Origin: JBBSGC01 sp038254525
GTDB taxonomy: Bacteria > Actinomycetota > Actinomycetes > Propionibacteriales > Nocardioidaceae
DNA: 35,098 bases
Direction of reading: 5' to 3'
Assembly (NCBI GenBank): GCA_038254525.1
Contig: JBBSGC010000007.1
Span: 1 to 35,098 of the forward strand
Part shown: positions 1 through 6,847 of the stretch, in pieces
Numbering within the stretch: position 1 is the stretch's first letter
How the letters are laid out: each line of letters begins with the position of its first letter
Position numbers and translations under genes: made by a program
The notes under the pieces: model-generated
What the model was told of the DNA's origin: nothing
Databases searched by the model: none
The model's input: only the letters and a program-made list of their open reading frames with translations

Positions 1-785
<785 letters not shown>

Positions 786-788
786 TGT

Positions 789-850
789 GCAACTCCTGGT
801 CTGGGCAACTCCTGGTCTGGGCATCTGCTGGTAGGGCATCTGCTGGTCCA
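789..850 (-). repeat. Four-copy ~16-bp tandem repeat in the leuS leader
   Basis: On the plus strand, gcaactcctggtctgg occurs twice without a gap (789-804 and 805-820). Two diverged copies with the core gcatctgctggt follow at 821-832 and 836-847. Read on the leuS strand, the two copies nearest the gene each contain AGGAG, and the first of these is the leuS ribosome binding site; the two distal copies read CAGCAG instead. The array fills the space between the attenuator terminator and the leuS start. Confidence 0.8.
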
Positions 851-856
851 TGGCAG

Positions 857-882
857 AAAAAAACCCCTCACAAACGAGGGGT
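857..882 (-). terminator. Intrinsic terminator in the leuS leader (attenuator)
   Basis: On the minus strand a perfect 7-bp stem, ACCCCTC with GAGGGGT, encloses a 6-base loop (GTTTGT) and runs into seven T residues including the stem's last base. This is a textbook intrinsic terminator, unusual for such GC-rich DNA. It lies between the leader peptide and leuS. A second 7-bp stem (GCCGCGC at 915-909 with GCGCGGC at 890-884) begins inside the leader peptide gene and ends one base before the terminator stem, so ribosome position could affect folding here. Confidence 0.88.
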
Positions 883-905
883 GGCCGCGCCGTCGGGATC
901 GACGA

Positions 906-941
906 TCAGCGCGGCTGGCCAAGCAGCAGGGTGGCTCGCAT
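906..941 (-). CDS. leuS leader peptide (MRATLLLGQPR)
   Basis: An 11-codon ORF that starts with ATG at 941-939 and ends with TGA at 908-906. Residues 5-7 are three consecutive Leu codons (CTG CTG CTT). The ATG lies 5 bases after a TACCCT box at 952-947, so the transcript probably begins at or next to the ATG (leaderless). The position upstream of an intrinsic terminator and of leuS fits a transcription-attenuation leader that senses charged tRNA-Leu. I see no single convincing antiterminator fold that captures the terminator stem, so the exact switching mechanism is open. Confidence 0.75.
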   Translation of the reverse strand: MRATLLLGQPR

Positions 942-946
942 GCCTC

Positions 947-952
947 AGGGTA
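947..952 (-). promoter_or_regulatory. -10 box for the leuS leader transcript
   Basis: TACCCT on the minus strand, 5 bases before the leader peptide ATG at 941. It matches the actinobacterial TANNNT -10 consensus at leaderless spacing. No clear -35 box is visible. It sits back to back with the galE -10 box at 967-972, so the two divergent promoters overlap. Confidence 0.6.
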
Positions 953-966
953 GCGCACGCGCCCGC

Positions 967-972
967 TAGGGT
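967..972 (+). promoter_or_regulatory. -10 box for galE, leaderless
   Basis: TAGGGT, 8 bases before the GTG at 981. The spacing places the transcription start at or beside the start codon, and there is no Shine-Dalgarno sequence. Confidence 0.5.
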
Positions 973-980
973 CGGGCCTC

Positions 981-1991
981 GTGAAGGTCCTCGTCACCGG
1001 CGGCGCCGGCTACCTCGGCAGCACGTTCGGCACCGCGCTGGAAGCGGCCGGCCATCAGCCGGTGGTTCTCGACAGCCTGCTCACCGGCCCACGGGCGTTC
1101 CTGCACGGGCGGACTTCTTACGTCGGCGACATCGCCGACCGAGCGCTCCTGCGCCGGATCGTCGACGAACACCCCGACCTGGGATGCACCATCCACTGCG
1201 CCGCGAGGATCGTGGTCCCAGAGAGCGTCGCGCAGCCGTACGCCTACTACCGCGACAACGTGTGCAAGTCGCTCGAGCTGTTCGACGAGCTCACCGCGCT
1301 CGGCAAGCCACGGGTGGTGTTCTCGTCGTCGGCGTCGCTGTATGCGACGAGCGAGTCCTTCGAGGTGACCGAGGAGTCCCCGCTCGACCCCGCATCCCCG
1401 TACGCGCGGACCAAGCTCGTGATGGAGCTGGCGTTGCGCGACATCTGCGCCGCCACGGACCTGCGGGCGCTCATCCTGCGCTACTTCAACCCGATCGGAT
1501 CCGATCCCGACTACCGCTCCGGCAGCTACGACCCGCTGCCGAGCCATGTGCTCGGACGGTTGGTCGCTGCGGCCCGTGGGGACATCGAGTCCTTCGAGAT
1601 CACCGGCACCGAGCACCCGACGCGCGACGGCACCGGCATCCGTGACTACCTGCACGTGTGGGACCTGGCTCGGGCCCACGTCGCCGCTGTCGAGCGCTTC
1701 GATGAAGTGCTGGCCATCGAGCAGTCGACGAGCACCGTGCTCAACCTCGGCACCGGGAGCGGGGTCACCGTGCGGGAGCTGGTCACCGCCTTCGAGCGGG
1801 TCTACGGACAGCCGGTGCCGACCCGCGAGGCGCCACCGCGGCCCGGCGATGCCGTCGGCGCCTACGCCTACGCCAACGCCGACAAGGCGGCCAGGCTGCT
1901 GGGCTGGCGGGCCGAGCTGAGCCTCGACGAGGCGATCGCCAGCGCGCTTGAGTGGGGCCGCCGCCGGGCGGCGGTGCTGTCCGGTAGCTGA
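981..1991 (+). CDS. galE: UDP-glucose 4-epimerase (GalE-type SDR)
   Basis: Extended short-chain dehydrogenase/reductase of 336 residues that would interconvert UDP-glucose and UDP-galactose using bound NAD. The nucleotide-binding motif GGAGYLG is at residues 7-13, the catalytic serine region SSSAS at 115-119, and the YxxxK pair at Y141/K145 (YARTK). RYFNPIGSDP and the GIRDYLHVWDLARAH segment are characteristic of GalE, and the length is normal. The GTG start follows a -10 box by 8 bases, suggesting a leaderless mRNA. The gene stands alone, divergent from leuS, and ends 10 bases from the convergent serpin gene. Epimerase is the best call; exact sugar-nucleotide specificity cannot be read from the sequence. 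Confidence 0.9.
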   Translation: MKVLVTGGAGYLGSTFGTALEAAGHQPVVLDSLLTGPRAFLHGRTSYVGDIADRALLRRIVDEHPDLGCTIHCAARIVVPESVAQPYAYYRDNVCKSLELFDELTALGKPRVVFSSSASLYATSESFEVTEESPLDPASPYARTKLVMELALRDICAATDLRALILRYFNPIGSDPDYRSGSYDPLPSHVLGRLVAAARGDIESFEITGTEHPTRDGTGIRDYLHVWDLARAHVAAVERFDEVLAIEQSTSTVLNLGTGSGVTVRELVTAFERVYGQPVPTREAPPRPGDAVGAYAYANADKAARLLGWRAELSLDEAIASALEWGRRRAAVLSGS

Positions 1992-2001
1992 GACCGCCCG
2001 T

Positions 2002-3264
2002 TCACTGGGTGGCGGACGGGTCGCCGACGGTGCCCTCGAACAGCGGGGCCCCACTCGCGTCGTCGACGATCACGAACGCGAACGGGTGGTCGACGTGCAA
2101 CTGGACCACGTGTGGCGGCGGCACGACAGCCGACGTGGCCATCGCCAGCCCGCTGACCGCGGCGGCGACTGTGCCCTTCTCGTCGACGGTGATGTCGGCT
2201 CGGTGCTGCACCTGGCTGATCGCCAACGCCTGCGGCGACATCACCGAGAAGTCGGCGGCGGAGCTGAAGGCGTCGCGCATCCCCATCGCCTGCAAGGCGA
2301 CGGTCAGCGGCAGGTCGCTCTGGAAGTCCCACTTGGGTAGCGCGAGCTCGACCGGACGGCGCTCTGCCATCCCGGTGGCCGACGCCAGCGTGGCCGGGTC
2401 GAGCAGCGTCATCGGGTCGCCGTCGCGGCGGTTCGGCAGCAGCACCTCCATCGACAAGCCACCCACGTACGGCAGCCGCACCGCGCGCCAACGCGGGCCA
2501 GTGGCGTAGTCGTACGTCTGCGTCGCGTGCATCGTTGGCACGCGCGTAGAGCCGCCGCTCGAGGTGTCGAACGGCGCGTCGTAGGTCTCGCCGGCCGCGA
2601 ACGGCGACTTCCACGTCGCCTTGAGGTAGACGGCGTTGGTCAGCACCAGCTTCGTGCTGGGGTCGAGCTGGTCGAAGAGCTTGTCGATACGGCCGTGGGT
2701 CTGCTGCTGGACCCACGCGTTGATGGTGTTCGCGGCGCTCGGCGAAGCGAAGTCCACGGTCCGGACACCCGCCGCGAAGTCCCGGCCGATCTGGTCGAGG
2801 TAGGCGCTCTTCAGCGGGAGGCCGTCCTGGGCCCACAGTGCGTTGCCGATGCTGAGCTCCGGTGCATGGCGGCCACCGTCGGCGAGGCCGGTCCACGAGG
2901 AGCTCAGCGCGTTGTAGGCGGCGCCGAGCCCGTCGGCCGGGAAGTGCAGGACGTTGTCGATCTGGCGACCGGTCTGCCCGCGGGCGCCCGGCCGCAGCAT
3001 CGCGAACAGCAGGCTCAGGCTCGCCGGTGACACCACGACGTTCCCCTGGCTGTCGGACCCCACCTCATGCAGCAGATCGGCTCCGAAGGCGGCGATGCCG
3101 TCGGCTGCCGGCGCGACCGGCGCGTCGGCGGGAGCCTGCACCCGGGCGACGTCGCTGATCTGCAGACCGGCGGCCGTGGTTGCAGCGGTCGACCCGCAGG
3201 CCGCCGTCACTGCCAGCCCGAGCATCGCCAATGCGGCCGTGCGCTGCTGCCTGTTCTTCGTCAT
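2002..3264 (-). CDS. Serpin-family serine protease inhibitor, probably exported
   Basis: A serpin of 420 residues. The N-terminus (MTKNRQQRTAALAMLGLAVTAACGST) is a signal peptide ending at a Cys, so it is probably a lipoprotein, although the box TAAC is weaker than LAGC. The hinge of the reactive-centre loop reads DEKGTVAAAVSG, close to the small-residue hinge of inhibitory serpins. The C-terminal signature HPFAFVIVDDASGAPLFEGTVGDP is intact. The loop is about five residues longer than in alpha-1-antitrypsin, so P1 cannot be assigned safely; it falls within LAMATSAVV. I chose the ATG at 3264 because it begins the signal peptide and has GAGGACGAGGGAG upstream; an upstream ATG would add 25 residues ahead of the signal. 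It lies 65 bases downstream of the reductase gene on the same strand. Its target protease is unknown. Confidence 0.9.
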   Translation of the reverse strand: MTKNRQQRTAALAMLGLAVTAACGSTAATTAAGLQISDVARVQAPADAPVAPAADGIAAFGADLLHEVGSDSQGNVVVSPASLSLLFAMLRPGARGQTGRQIDNVLHFPADGLGAAYNALSSSWTGLADGGRHAPELSIGNALWAQDGLPLKSAYLDQIGRDFAAGVRTVDFASPSAANTINAWVQQQTHGRIDKLFDQLDPSTKLVLTNAVYLKATWKSPFAAGETYDAPFDTSSGGSTRVPTMHATQTYDYATGPRWRAVRLPYVGGLSMEVLLPNRRDGDPMTLLDPATLASATGMAERRPVELALPKWDFQSDLPLTVALQAMGMRDAFSSAADFSVMSPQALAISQVQHRADITVDEKGTVAAAVSGLAMATSAVVPPPHVVQLHVDHPFAFVIVDDASGAPLFEGTVGDPSATQ

Positions 3265-3329
3265 CGTCTCCCTCGTCCTCTCGATGACGCTTCGACGGGG
3301 CTCAGCCCGCGGTGGTTCCCTTCGCATGG

Positions 3330-4250
3330 TCAGTTCCACGCCAGCGTGGCGCGGTGCTTCCAGTAGTAGGTGGCCGGCTCGGCAAGATCGCTCAGCGTCC
3401 GGGCGTCGAGGCTTACCTGCCGTAGCCGCAGGTTGGCAGCGAGCTGCTGCGGGCTCGCCGCTCCCAGCAGCAGGACGTCGGCCCAGGGTTGAGCGGCCGC
3501 GATCGCAAGCGCGACTGCGTCCGGCCCGGTTGCGTGGTCACGGGCGAGATCGGCGAGTGGAGCCGGCGGCTCGACCGCGAGCCTGCCGTTGGCCAGTGCC
3601 TCTTTCACCATGACCTGCAGGCCGTCGGCGTGCGCTTCGGCGAGGGCGGCGCCCGCAGAGGGCTCCAGTAGGTTCCACGTCGACTGGACGGCGTCGAACA
3701 ACCGTGCGCCGCGGACCTCGAGCCCGCCGGCGCGCCGGATCGCCTTCGACTGGGCCGGTCCCGAGGTCGAGAAGCCGAGGCGGACGCCGCTGTCGCGTCG
3801 GTCGGCGAGCGCCGACAGCAGCGCCACGTCGTCGAACAGTGGGCTGTCGGCGGTGAGCGAGTGCACCTGGTAGAGCGCCAGCCGGTCTCCCAGCAGTGCG
3901 TACGACTCCTGCCACTGGTGCTCGAAGCGAGCCCGCGAGTGCTCCTTGACCTCGTGCACTGGGGCGTCGATGCGCCAGTCGCCGACGTATTCGTAGCCCC
4001 ACTTGCTGGAGACGGTGACATCGCCGTGTCCCGGTCGCACGAGCCAGTCGGCCAGGAACTCCTCGGCCCTTCCGTAGGAGCGGGCGGCGTCGACGTGGCG
4101 GATCCCGGCGTCGTATGCAGCGTCGAGCACGGCGTAACACGTCTGGCGCATCGCAGCAACCGTACGTTCGGTGGGCAGCGCCGAGTCGCGACCGAGGTTG
4201 ATGTAGGCGGGCCGGCCGAGGGCGGCGAGGCCCAACGCGAGTCGCGGCAC
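3330..4250 (-). CDS. Aldo/keto reductase
   Basis: A NADPH-dependent aldo/keto reductase of 306 residues, probably cytoplasmic. The catalytic tetrad is complete: D54 and Y59 (HVDAARSYG), K83 (SSKWGYEY) and H120 (YQVHS). The C-terminal part (LLLGAASPQQLAANLRL) matches the cofactor-binding end of the barrel. I chose the GTG at 4250-4248 because TACGCT lies 7 bases upstream as a leaderless -10 box; longer starts would run into the tRNA gene. The gene begins only 28 bases after the 3' end of tRNA-Ala on the same strand. The substrate is not evident. Confidence 0.88.
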   Translation of the reverse strand: MPRLALGLAALGRPAYINLGRDSALPTERTVAAMRQTCYAVLDAAYDAGIRHVDAARSYGRAEEFLADWLVRPGHGDVTVSSKWGYEYVGDWRIDAPVHEVKEHSRARFEHQWQESYALLGDRLALYQVHSLTADSPLFDDVALLSALADRRDSGVRLGFSTSGPAQSKAIRRAGGLEVRGARLFDAVQSTWNLLEPSAGAALAEAHADGLQVMVKEALANGRLAVEPPAPLADLARDHATGPDAVALAIAAAQPWADVLLLGAASPQQLAANLRLRQVSLDARTLSDLAEPATYYWKHRATLAWN

Positions 4251-4257
4251 GACGGCA

Positions 4258-4263
4258 AGCGTA
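4258..4263 (-). promoter_or_regulatory. -10 box for the aldo/keto reductase, leaderless
   Basis: TACGCT on the minus strand, 7 bases before the GTG start at 4250 and 15 bases beyond the 3' end of tRNA-Ala. Its -35 region would fall inside the tRNA gene, where no good -35 match is seen. Confidence 0.45.
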
Positions 4264-4278
4264 GAGAGCAGGTGCCGG

Positions 4279-4351
4279 TGGAGCTGAGGGGACTCGAACC
4301 CCTGACCCCTTCCATGCCATGGAAGTGCGCTACCAGCTGCGCCACAGCCCC
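4279..4351 (-). tRNA. tRNA-Ala (GGC anticodon)
   Basis: A 73-base cloverleaf. The acceptor stem GGGGCTG/CAGCTCC contains the G3:U70 pair that identifies tRNA-Ala. The D arm is GCGCAGCTGGTAGCGC. The anticodon stem CTTCC/GGAAG encloses the loop ATGGCAT with anticodon GGC. The T arm is AGGGG-TTCGAGT-CCCCT, and the discriminator is A. The 3' CCA is not encoded (CCG follows the discriminator). Confidence 0.97.
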
Positions 4352-4393
4352 GGACGCTCTGCCGACGGGTGGAGCCGCCGACTGAGCCCGGAC

Positions 4394-4423
4394 AGCATAA
4401 CCGCTGGCTGGGAGGCGTTCGAA
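4394..4423 (-). promoter_or_regulatory. Promoter for tRNA-Ala
   Basis: On the minus strand: TTCGAA (4423-4418), an 18-bp spacer, then TATGCT (4399-4394). The predicted start near 4387 leaves a 5' leader of about 35 bases before the mature tRNA at 4351. The -10 box is strong, the -35 only partial. Confidence 0.5.
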
Positions 4424-4455
4424 TCGCCTTGTGGGTCCGTCCACACCATTCACCG

Positions 4456-4512
4456 GCTGGCACTGGGGTCCCCTACAACACTCCTATTGGTGCAGGGGAC
4501 CCCTGTGCCAGC
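4456..4512 (-). terminator. Long inverted repeat downstream of the nadD operon
   Basis: Arms at 4456-4474 and 4494-4512 pair over 19 bp with a single mismatch, around a 19-base loop; the core is GGGGTCCCCT/AGGGGACCCC. It begins 11 bases after the stop codon of the phosphatase gene, where a terminator is expected, but has no T-run. It also separates that operon from the tRNA-Ala promoter. Termination is the likely role; a mobile-repeat origin is possible. Confidence 0.6.
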
Positions 4513-4522
4513 GCATGGGGGG

Positions 4523-5155
4523 TCAGGTGTCGTCGGAGAGCACCGGCTCGGGCAGCGACCCGGCGTTCCACTCCGCGATCCGCCAGCCGAGCCGGTCCTC
4601 GACCAGCAGCGCCCAGCAGCAGTTCGAGAAGCCGCCGAGCCGGCCCCACAGCTCCTGCGGAAAGCCGAGCCAGGAGCAGATGCCCACCCGCATCGCCGCA
4701 CCGTGCGACACCACCACGACCGTGTCACCGTCACCGAGCTCACCGGTGACGTCGTCGAGCGCGGCCGCGAAGCGTACGGCGGTCTCCGCCTGTGTCTCGC
4801 CTCCCGCAAACCGCACGTCCGCACCGGCCCGCACGGCGGCCATCTGCGCCGGCCAGCGCACCAACGCCTCGGCCAGCGGCAACCCCTCGCGGGCGCCGAA
4901 GCGAGTCTCGCGCAACCGCCGGTCCAGCTCGACGGGCAGCCCGACGACCGCTGCCAGTGCGCCCGCGGTCTCGCTGGCTCGTTGCAGGTCGCTGGAGACG
5001 ATGCGCGCCGGATGCAGCGCTGCCACCCTTGGCGCCGAACGACGCGCCTGCTCGCGACCGATGTCGTCCAGCGGCACATCACGCTGCCCTTGCGCCAACC
5101 CGCGGGCGTTCCACTCCGTCCGCCCGTGCCGCCACACGACCAGCCGCCGCCGCAT
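4523..5155 (-). CDS. Histidine phosphatase family protein (phosphoglycerate-mutase-like)
   Basis: A 210-residue member of the histidine phosphatase superfamily, which uses a phosphohistidine intermediate. The RHG motif is RHGRTEWN with catalytic H10, and the second histidine is in VVVSHGAAMRVG. SSDLQRASETA is the usual arginine/serine segment of cobC/phosphoglycerate-mutase-like enzymes. The ATG overlaps the rsfS stop by one base (TGATG), indicating translational coupling. A gene of this family next to rsfS and nadD is common in actinobacteria. The true substrate is not known from sequence, and calling it a phosphoglycerate mutase would be too specific. Confidence 0.88.
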   Translation of the reverse strand: MRRRLVVWRHGRTEWNARGLAQGQRDVPLDDIGREQARRSAPRVAALHPARIVSSDLQRASETAGALAAVVGLPVELDRRLRETRFGAREGLPLAEALVRWPAQMAAVRAGADVRFAGGETQAETAVRFAAALDDVTGELGDGDTVVVVSHGAAMRVGICSWLGFPQELWGRLGGFSNCCWALLVEDRLGWRIAEWNAGSLPEPVLSDDT

Positions 5156-5559
5156 CAGCGGACCGGCTCGGCACCGCCCGGTGCCGAGCGACCGCTGGTC
5201 ACCGCGGCTGGCAGCTCGATGACCGGGCAGTCGCGCCAGATGCGCTCCAGGGAGTAGAACGCGCGTTCCTCCTCGCGCTGCACATGGACGACCAGCTCGA
5301 TGTAGTCCAGCAGCACCCACCGCCGTTCGCGCTCACCCTCCCGGCGCACGGGCCGCTCCCCCAACCCACGCAGAGCCTCCTCGACCGCGTCGACGACTGC
5401 CCCAACCTGTCGGTCGTTGCTCGCCGAGCAGATCAGGAACACGTCGGTGATCACCAGCTGCTCGGAAACGTCGAAGGCGAGGATGCTGTCCGCGAGCTTG
5501 TCGGAGGCCGCGGCGGCGGCGGCCACGGTGAGCTCGCGAGCGCGGTCGGTTGCGGTCAC
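5155..5559 (-). CDS. rsfS: Ribosomal silencing factor RsfS
   Basis: A 134-residue RsfS/Iojap-family protein. The family binds ribosomal protein L14 and blocks subunit joining when nutrients run low. Conserved segments include FDVSEQLVITDVFLICSASN, the WVLLDYIELVVHV strand and FYSLERIWRD, all at family positions. The GTG at 5559-5557 overlaps the nadD stop (GTGA, 4 bases), and the gene's own stop overlaps the downstream phosphatase start. A longer upstream ORF exists but lacks the conserved start and runs into nadD. Confidence 0.93.
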   Translation of the reverse strand: MTATDRARELTVAAAAAASDKLADSILAFDVSEQLVITDVFLICSASNDRQVGAVVDAVEEALRGLGERPVRREGERERRWVLLDYIELVVHVQREEERAFYSLERIWRDCPVIELPAAVTSGRSAPGGAEPVR

Positions 5560-6185
5560 TGGACGTCCTCGAGGTCGGAGCGGTCGTACGGTCGGTAGAG
5601 CCGGTGCTTGGCGATGTACTGGACGACGCCGTCGGGGACGAGGTACCACACCGGCTCCTCGCGGCTCACCCGCGCCCGGCAGTCCGTCGAGGAGATGGCG
5701 AGCGCCGGGATCTCCACGATCGTGACCCGGTCCGATGGGAGCCCGTCGAGCGTCGCATCGTCGATCCGGTGTCCCGGTCGGGTGCAGCCGACGAACTCGG
5801 CCAGCTCGAAGATCTCGTCGTGGTCGCGCCAGGTGAGGATCTGAGCCAGCGCGTCGGCGCCGGTGATGAAGTAGAGGGCAACGTCCCCGAGCTCGCCCCG
5901 CAGGTCGCGAAGGGTGTCGATCGTGTACGTGGGGCCGTCCCGGTCGATGTCGACGCGTGACACATTGAACCGGGGGTTCGACGCCGTCGCGACCACCGTC
6001 ATCAGGTAGCGGTCCTCCGGGTGCGAGACCTTGCGCTCCGCCTTCTGCCAGGGCCGTCCGGTGGGCACGAACACGACCTCGTGGAGGCCGAACCAGGCCT
6101 GCACTTCACTTGCGGCGACCAAGTGCCCGTGGTGGATGGGGTCGAAGGTGCCACCCATCACACCGACCCGGCGACGGTCTGCCAT
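5556..6185 (-). CDS. nadD: Nicotinate-nucleotide adenylyltransferase
   Basis: Makes nicotinate adenine dinucleotide from nicotinate mononucleotide and ATP in NAD synthesis. It has 209 residues. The nucleotidyltransferase signature GGTFDPIHHGHL is near the N-terminus, and the C-terminal ISSTDCR matches the ISST.IR motif. FITGADALAQILTW is the family's central motif. The ATG at 6185-6183 overlaps the stop of the small membrane protein by one base (TGATG). Downstream it overlaps rsfS by 4 bases, so the three genes form one coupled unit. Confidence 0.96.
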   Translation of the reverse strand: MADRRRVGVMGGTFDPIHHGHLVAASEVQAWFGLHEVVFVPTGRPWQKAERKVSHPEDRYLMTVVATASNPRFNVSRVDIDRDGPTYTIDTLRDLRGELGDVALYFITGADALAQILTWRDHDEIFELAEFVGCTRPGHRIDDATLDGLPSDRVTIVEIPALAISSTDCRARVSREEPVWYLVPDGVVQYIAKHRLYRPYDRSDLEDVQ

Positions 6186-6325
6186 CAGGTGTGCGGACGC
6201 CCCTTGCCGTACGCCAGGGTCCACAGCAGCAGCGTCGCCAGGAAGCCGAAGGCGATCAGGCCGATCACGAACGGCGGAACCGGCAGCTCGCGCACCGACG
6301 CGGCGGCGCCCATCAGGTTCGACAT
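6185..6325 (-). CDS. Small single-pass membrane protein (46 aa) upstream of nadD
   Basis: An ORF of 46 codons plus stop. The protein begins MSNLMGAAASVRELPVPPF, continues with a hydrophobic helix (VIGLIAFGFLATLLLWTLAY) and ends in a short basic tail (GKGRPHT). One membrane segment is predicted, with the N-terminus probably outside. Its TGA overlaps the nadD ATG by one base, which argues that it is translated. Upstream, TAATCT at 6338-6333 is 7 bases from the ATG, so it probably heads the nadD operon on a leaderless mRNA. I recall small membrane proteins of this kind next to nadD in other actinobacteria. The function is unknown. Confidence 0.78.
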   Translation of the reverse strand: MSNLMGAAASVRELPVPPFVIGLIAFGFLATLLLWTLAYGKGRPHT

Positions 6326-6332
6326 GGCGCCC

Positions 6333-6338
6333 AGATTA
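6333..6338 (-). promoter_or_regulatory. -10 box for the nadD operon, leaderless
   Basis: TAATCT on the minus strand, 7 bases before the ATG of the 46-aa membrane protein. There is no Shine-Dalgarno sequence between it and the start. A -35 match is not clear. Confidence 0.5.
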
Positions 6339-6381
6339 GCGGCTCAGCACCCAGCGGGGCTCACCAGACCCGATGGTCGGA

Positions 6382-6735
6382 TCAGAACGGGACCGGCTCG
6401 GGCCGGTGCACGCCGATGCCGGTCATCGGCGTTGCCTTGGCGCGGGAGCTGAAAGTGTCGCGCTCCAGGACTTCGAGACCGACGACCTCCCAACGCGGCA
6501 GGCCGGCGGAGTCACGGTGCTCGTCCCAGACGCGGAGCGCAAGCGCGGCGGCGTCCAGCATCTCGTCGGCCTCCTCCCAGTAGGAGATCGCGGCCCGGTC
6601 CGGCGAGTAGCGCAGCGAGTGCAGGAAGGCGTGCTGCTCGGCGAACCGCATCAACGCCGACTTGACCGTGGCCGCTTGGTGCGCGGAACCGGCGACCGTC
6701 ACGGTGACGTGCCAGAACCGTCGGCGCTCGGCCAC
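6382..6735 (-). CDS. Conserved actinobacterial hypothetical protein
   Basis: A 117-residue soluble protein beginning MAERRRFWHVTVTVAG. I recognise it as a conserved actinobacterial hypothetical found between obgE and nadD, from remembered segments such as YWEEADEMLDAAALALRVW and LPRWEVVGLEVLER. No catalytic motif is visible. I chose the GTG at 6735-6733 because GGAGAGG lies 7 bases upstream; an ATG 8 codons further upstream is possible but has no better site. It lies 112 bases downstream of obgE and 56 bases upstream of the small membrane gene, on the same strand. Confidence 0.72.
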   Translation of the reverse strand: MAERRRFWHVTVTVAGSAHQAATVKSALMRFAEQHAFLHSLRYSPDRAAISYWEEADEMLDAAALALRVWDEHRDSAGLPRWEVVGLEVLERDTFSSRAKATPMTGIGVHRPEPVPF

Positions 6736-6847
6736 TGAGCCACCTCTCCGTCGGGGCAACCCACCGGCTGCGCTGGTCGGTCCAGTGTCGTGTACGCGCT
6801 GACGGACCGCGGCCCGAACCGACCACTTGGTGCCCGTGGTGCAGTGC

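Noticed and set aside
786..851. In-frame ATG 22 codons upstream of the chosen leuS start
   Set aside because: It directly follows the terminator T-run, has no ribosome binding site, and would encode only the repeat; kept as a possibility for testing.
4413..4429. tRNA T-arm-like motif (AGGCG-TTCGAAT-CGCCT)
   Set aside because: No matching acceptor, D or anticodon arms are nearby, and the sequence is explained by the tRNA-Ala promoter -35 region.
6700..6746. Segment resembling the 5' half of a tRNA-Ser (GGAGAGGTGGCTCAGTGGCCGA)
   Set aside because: No anticodon or T arm follows; the sequence is the ribosome binding site and first codons of the conserved hypothetical gene.
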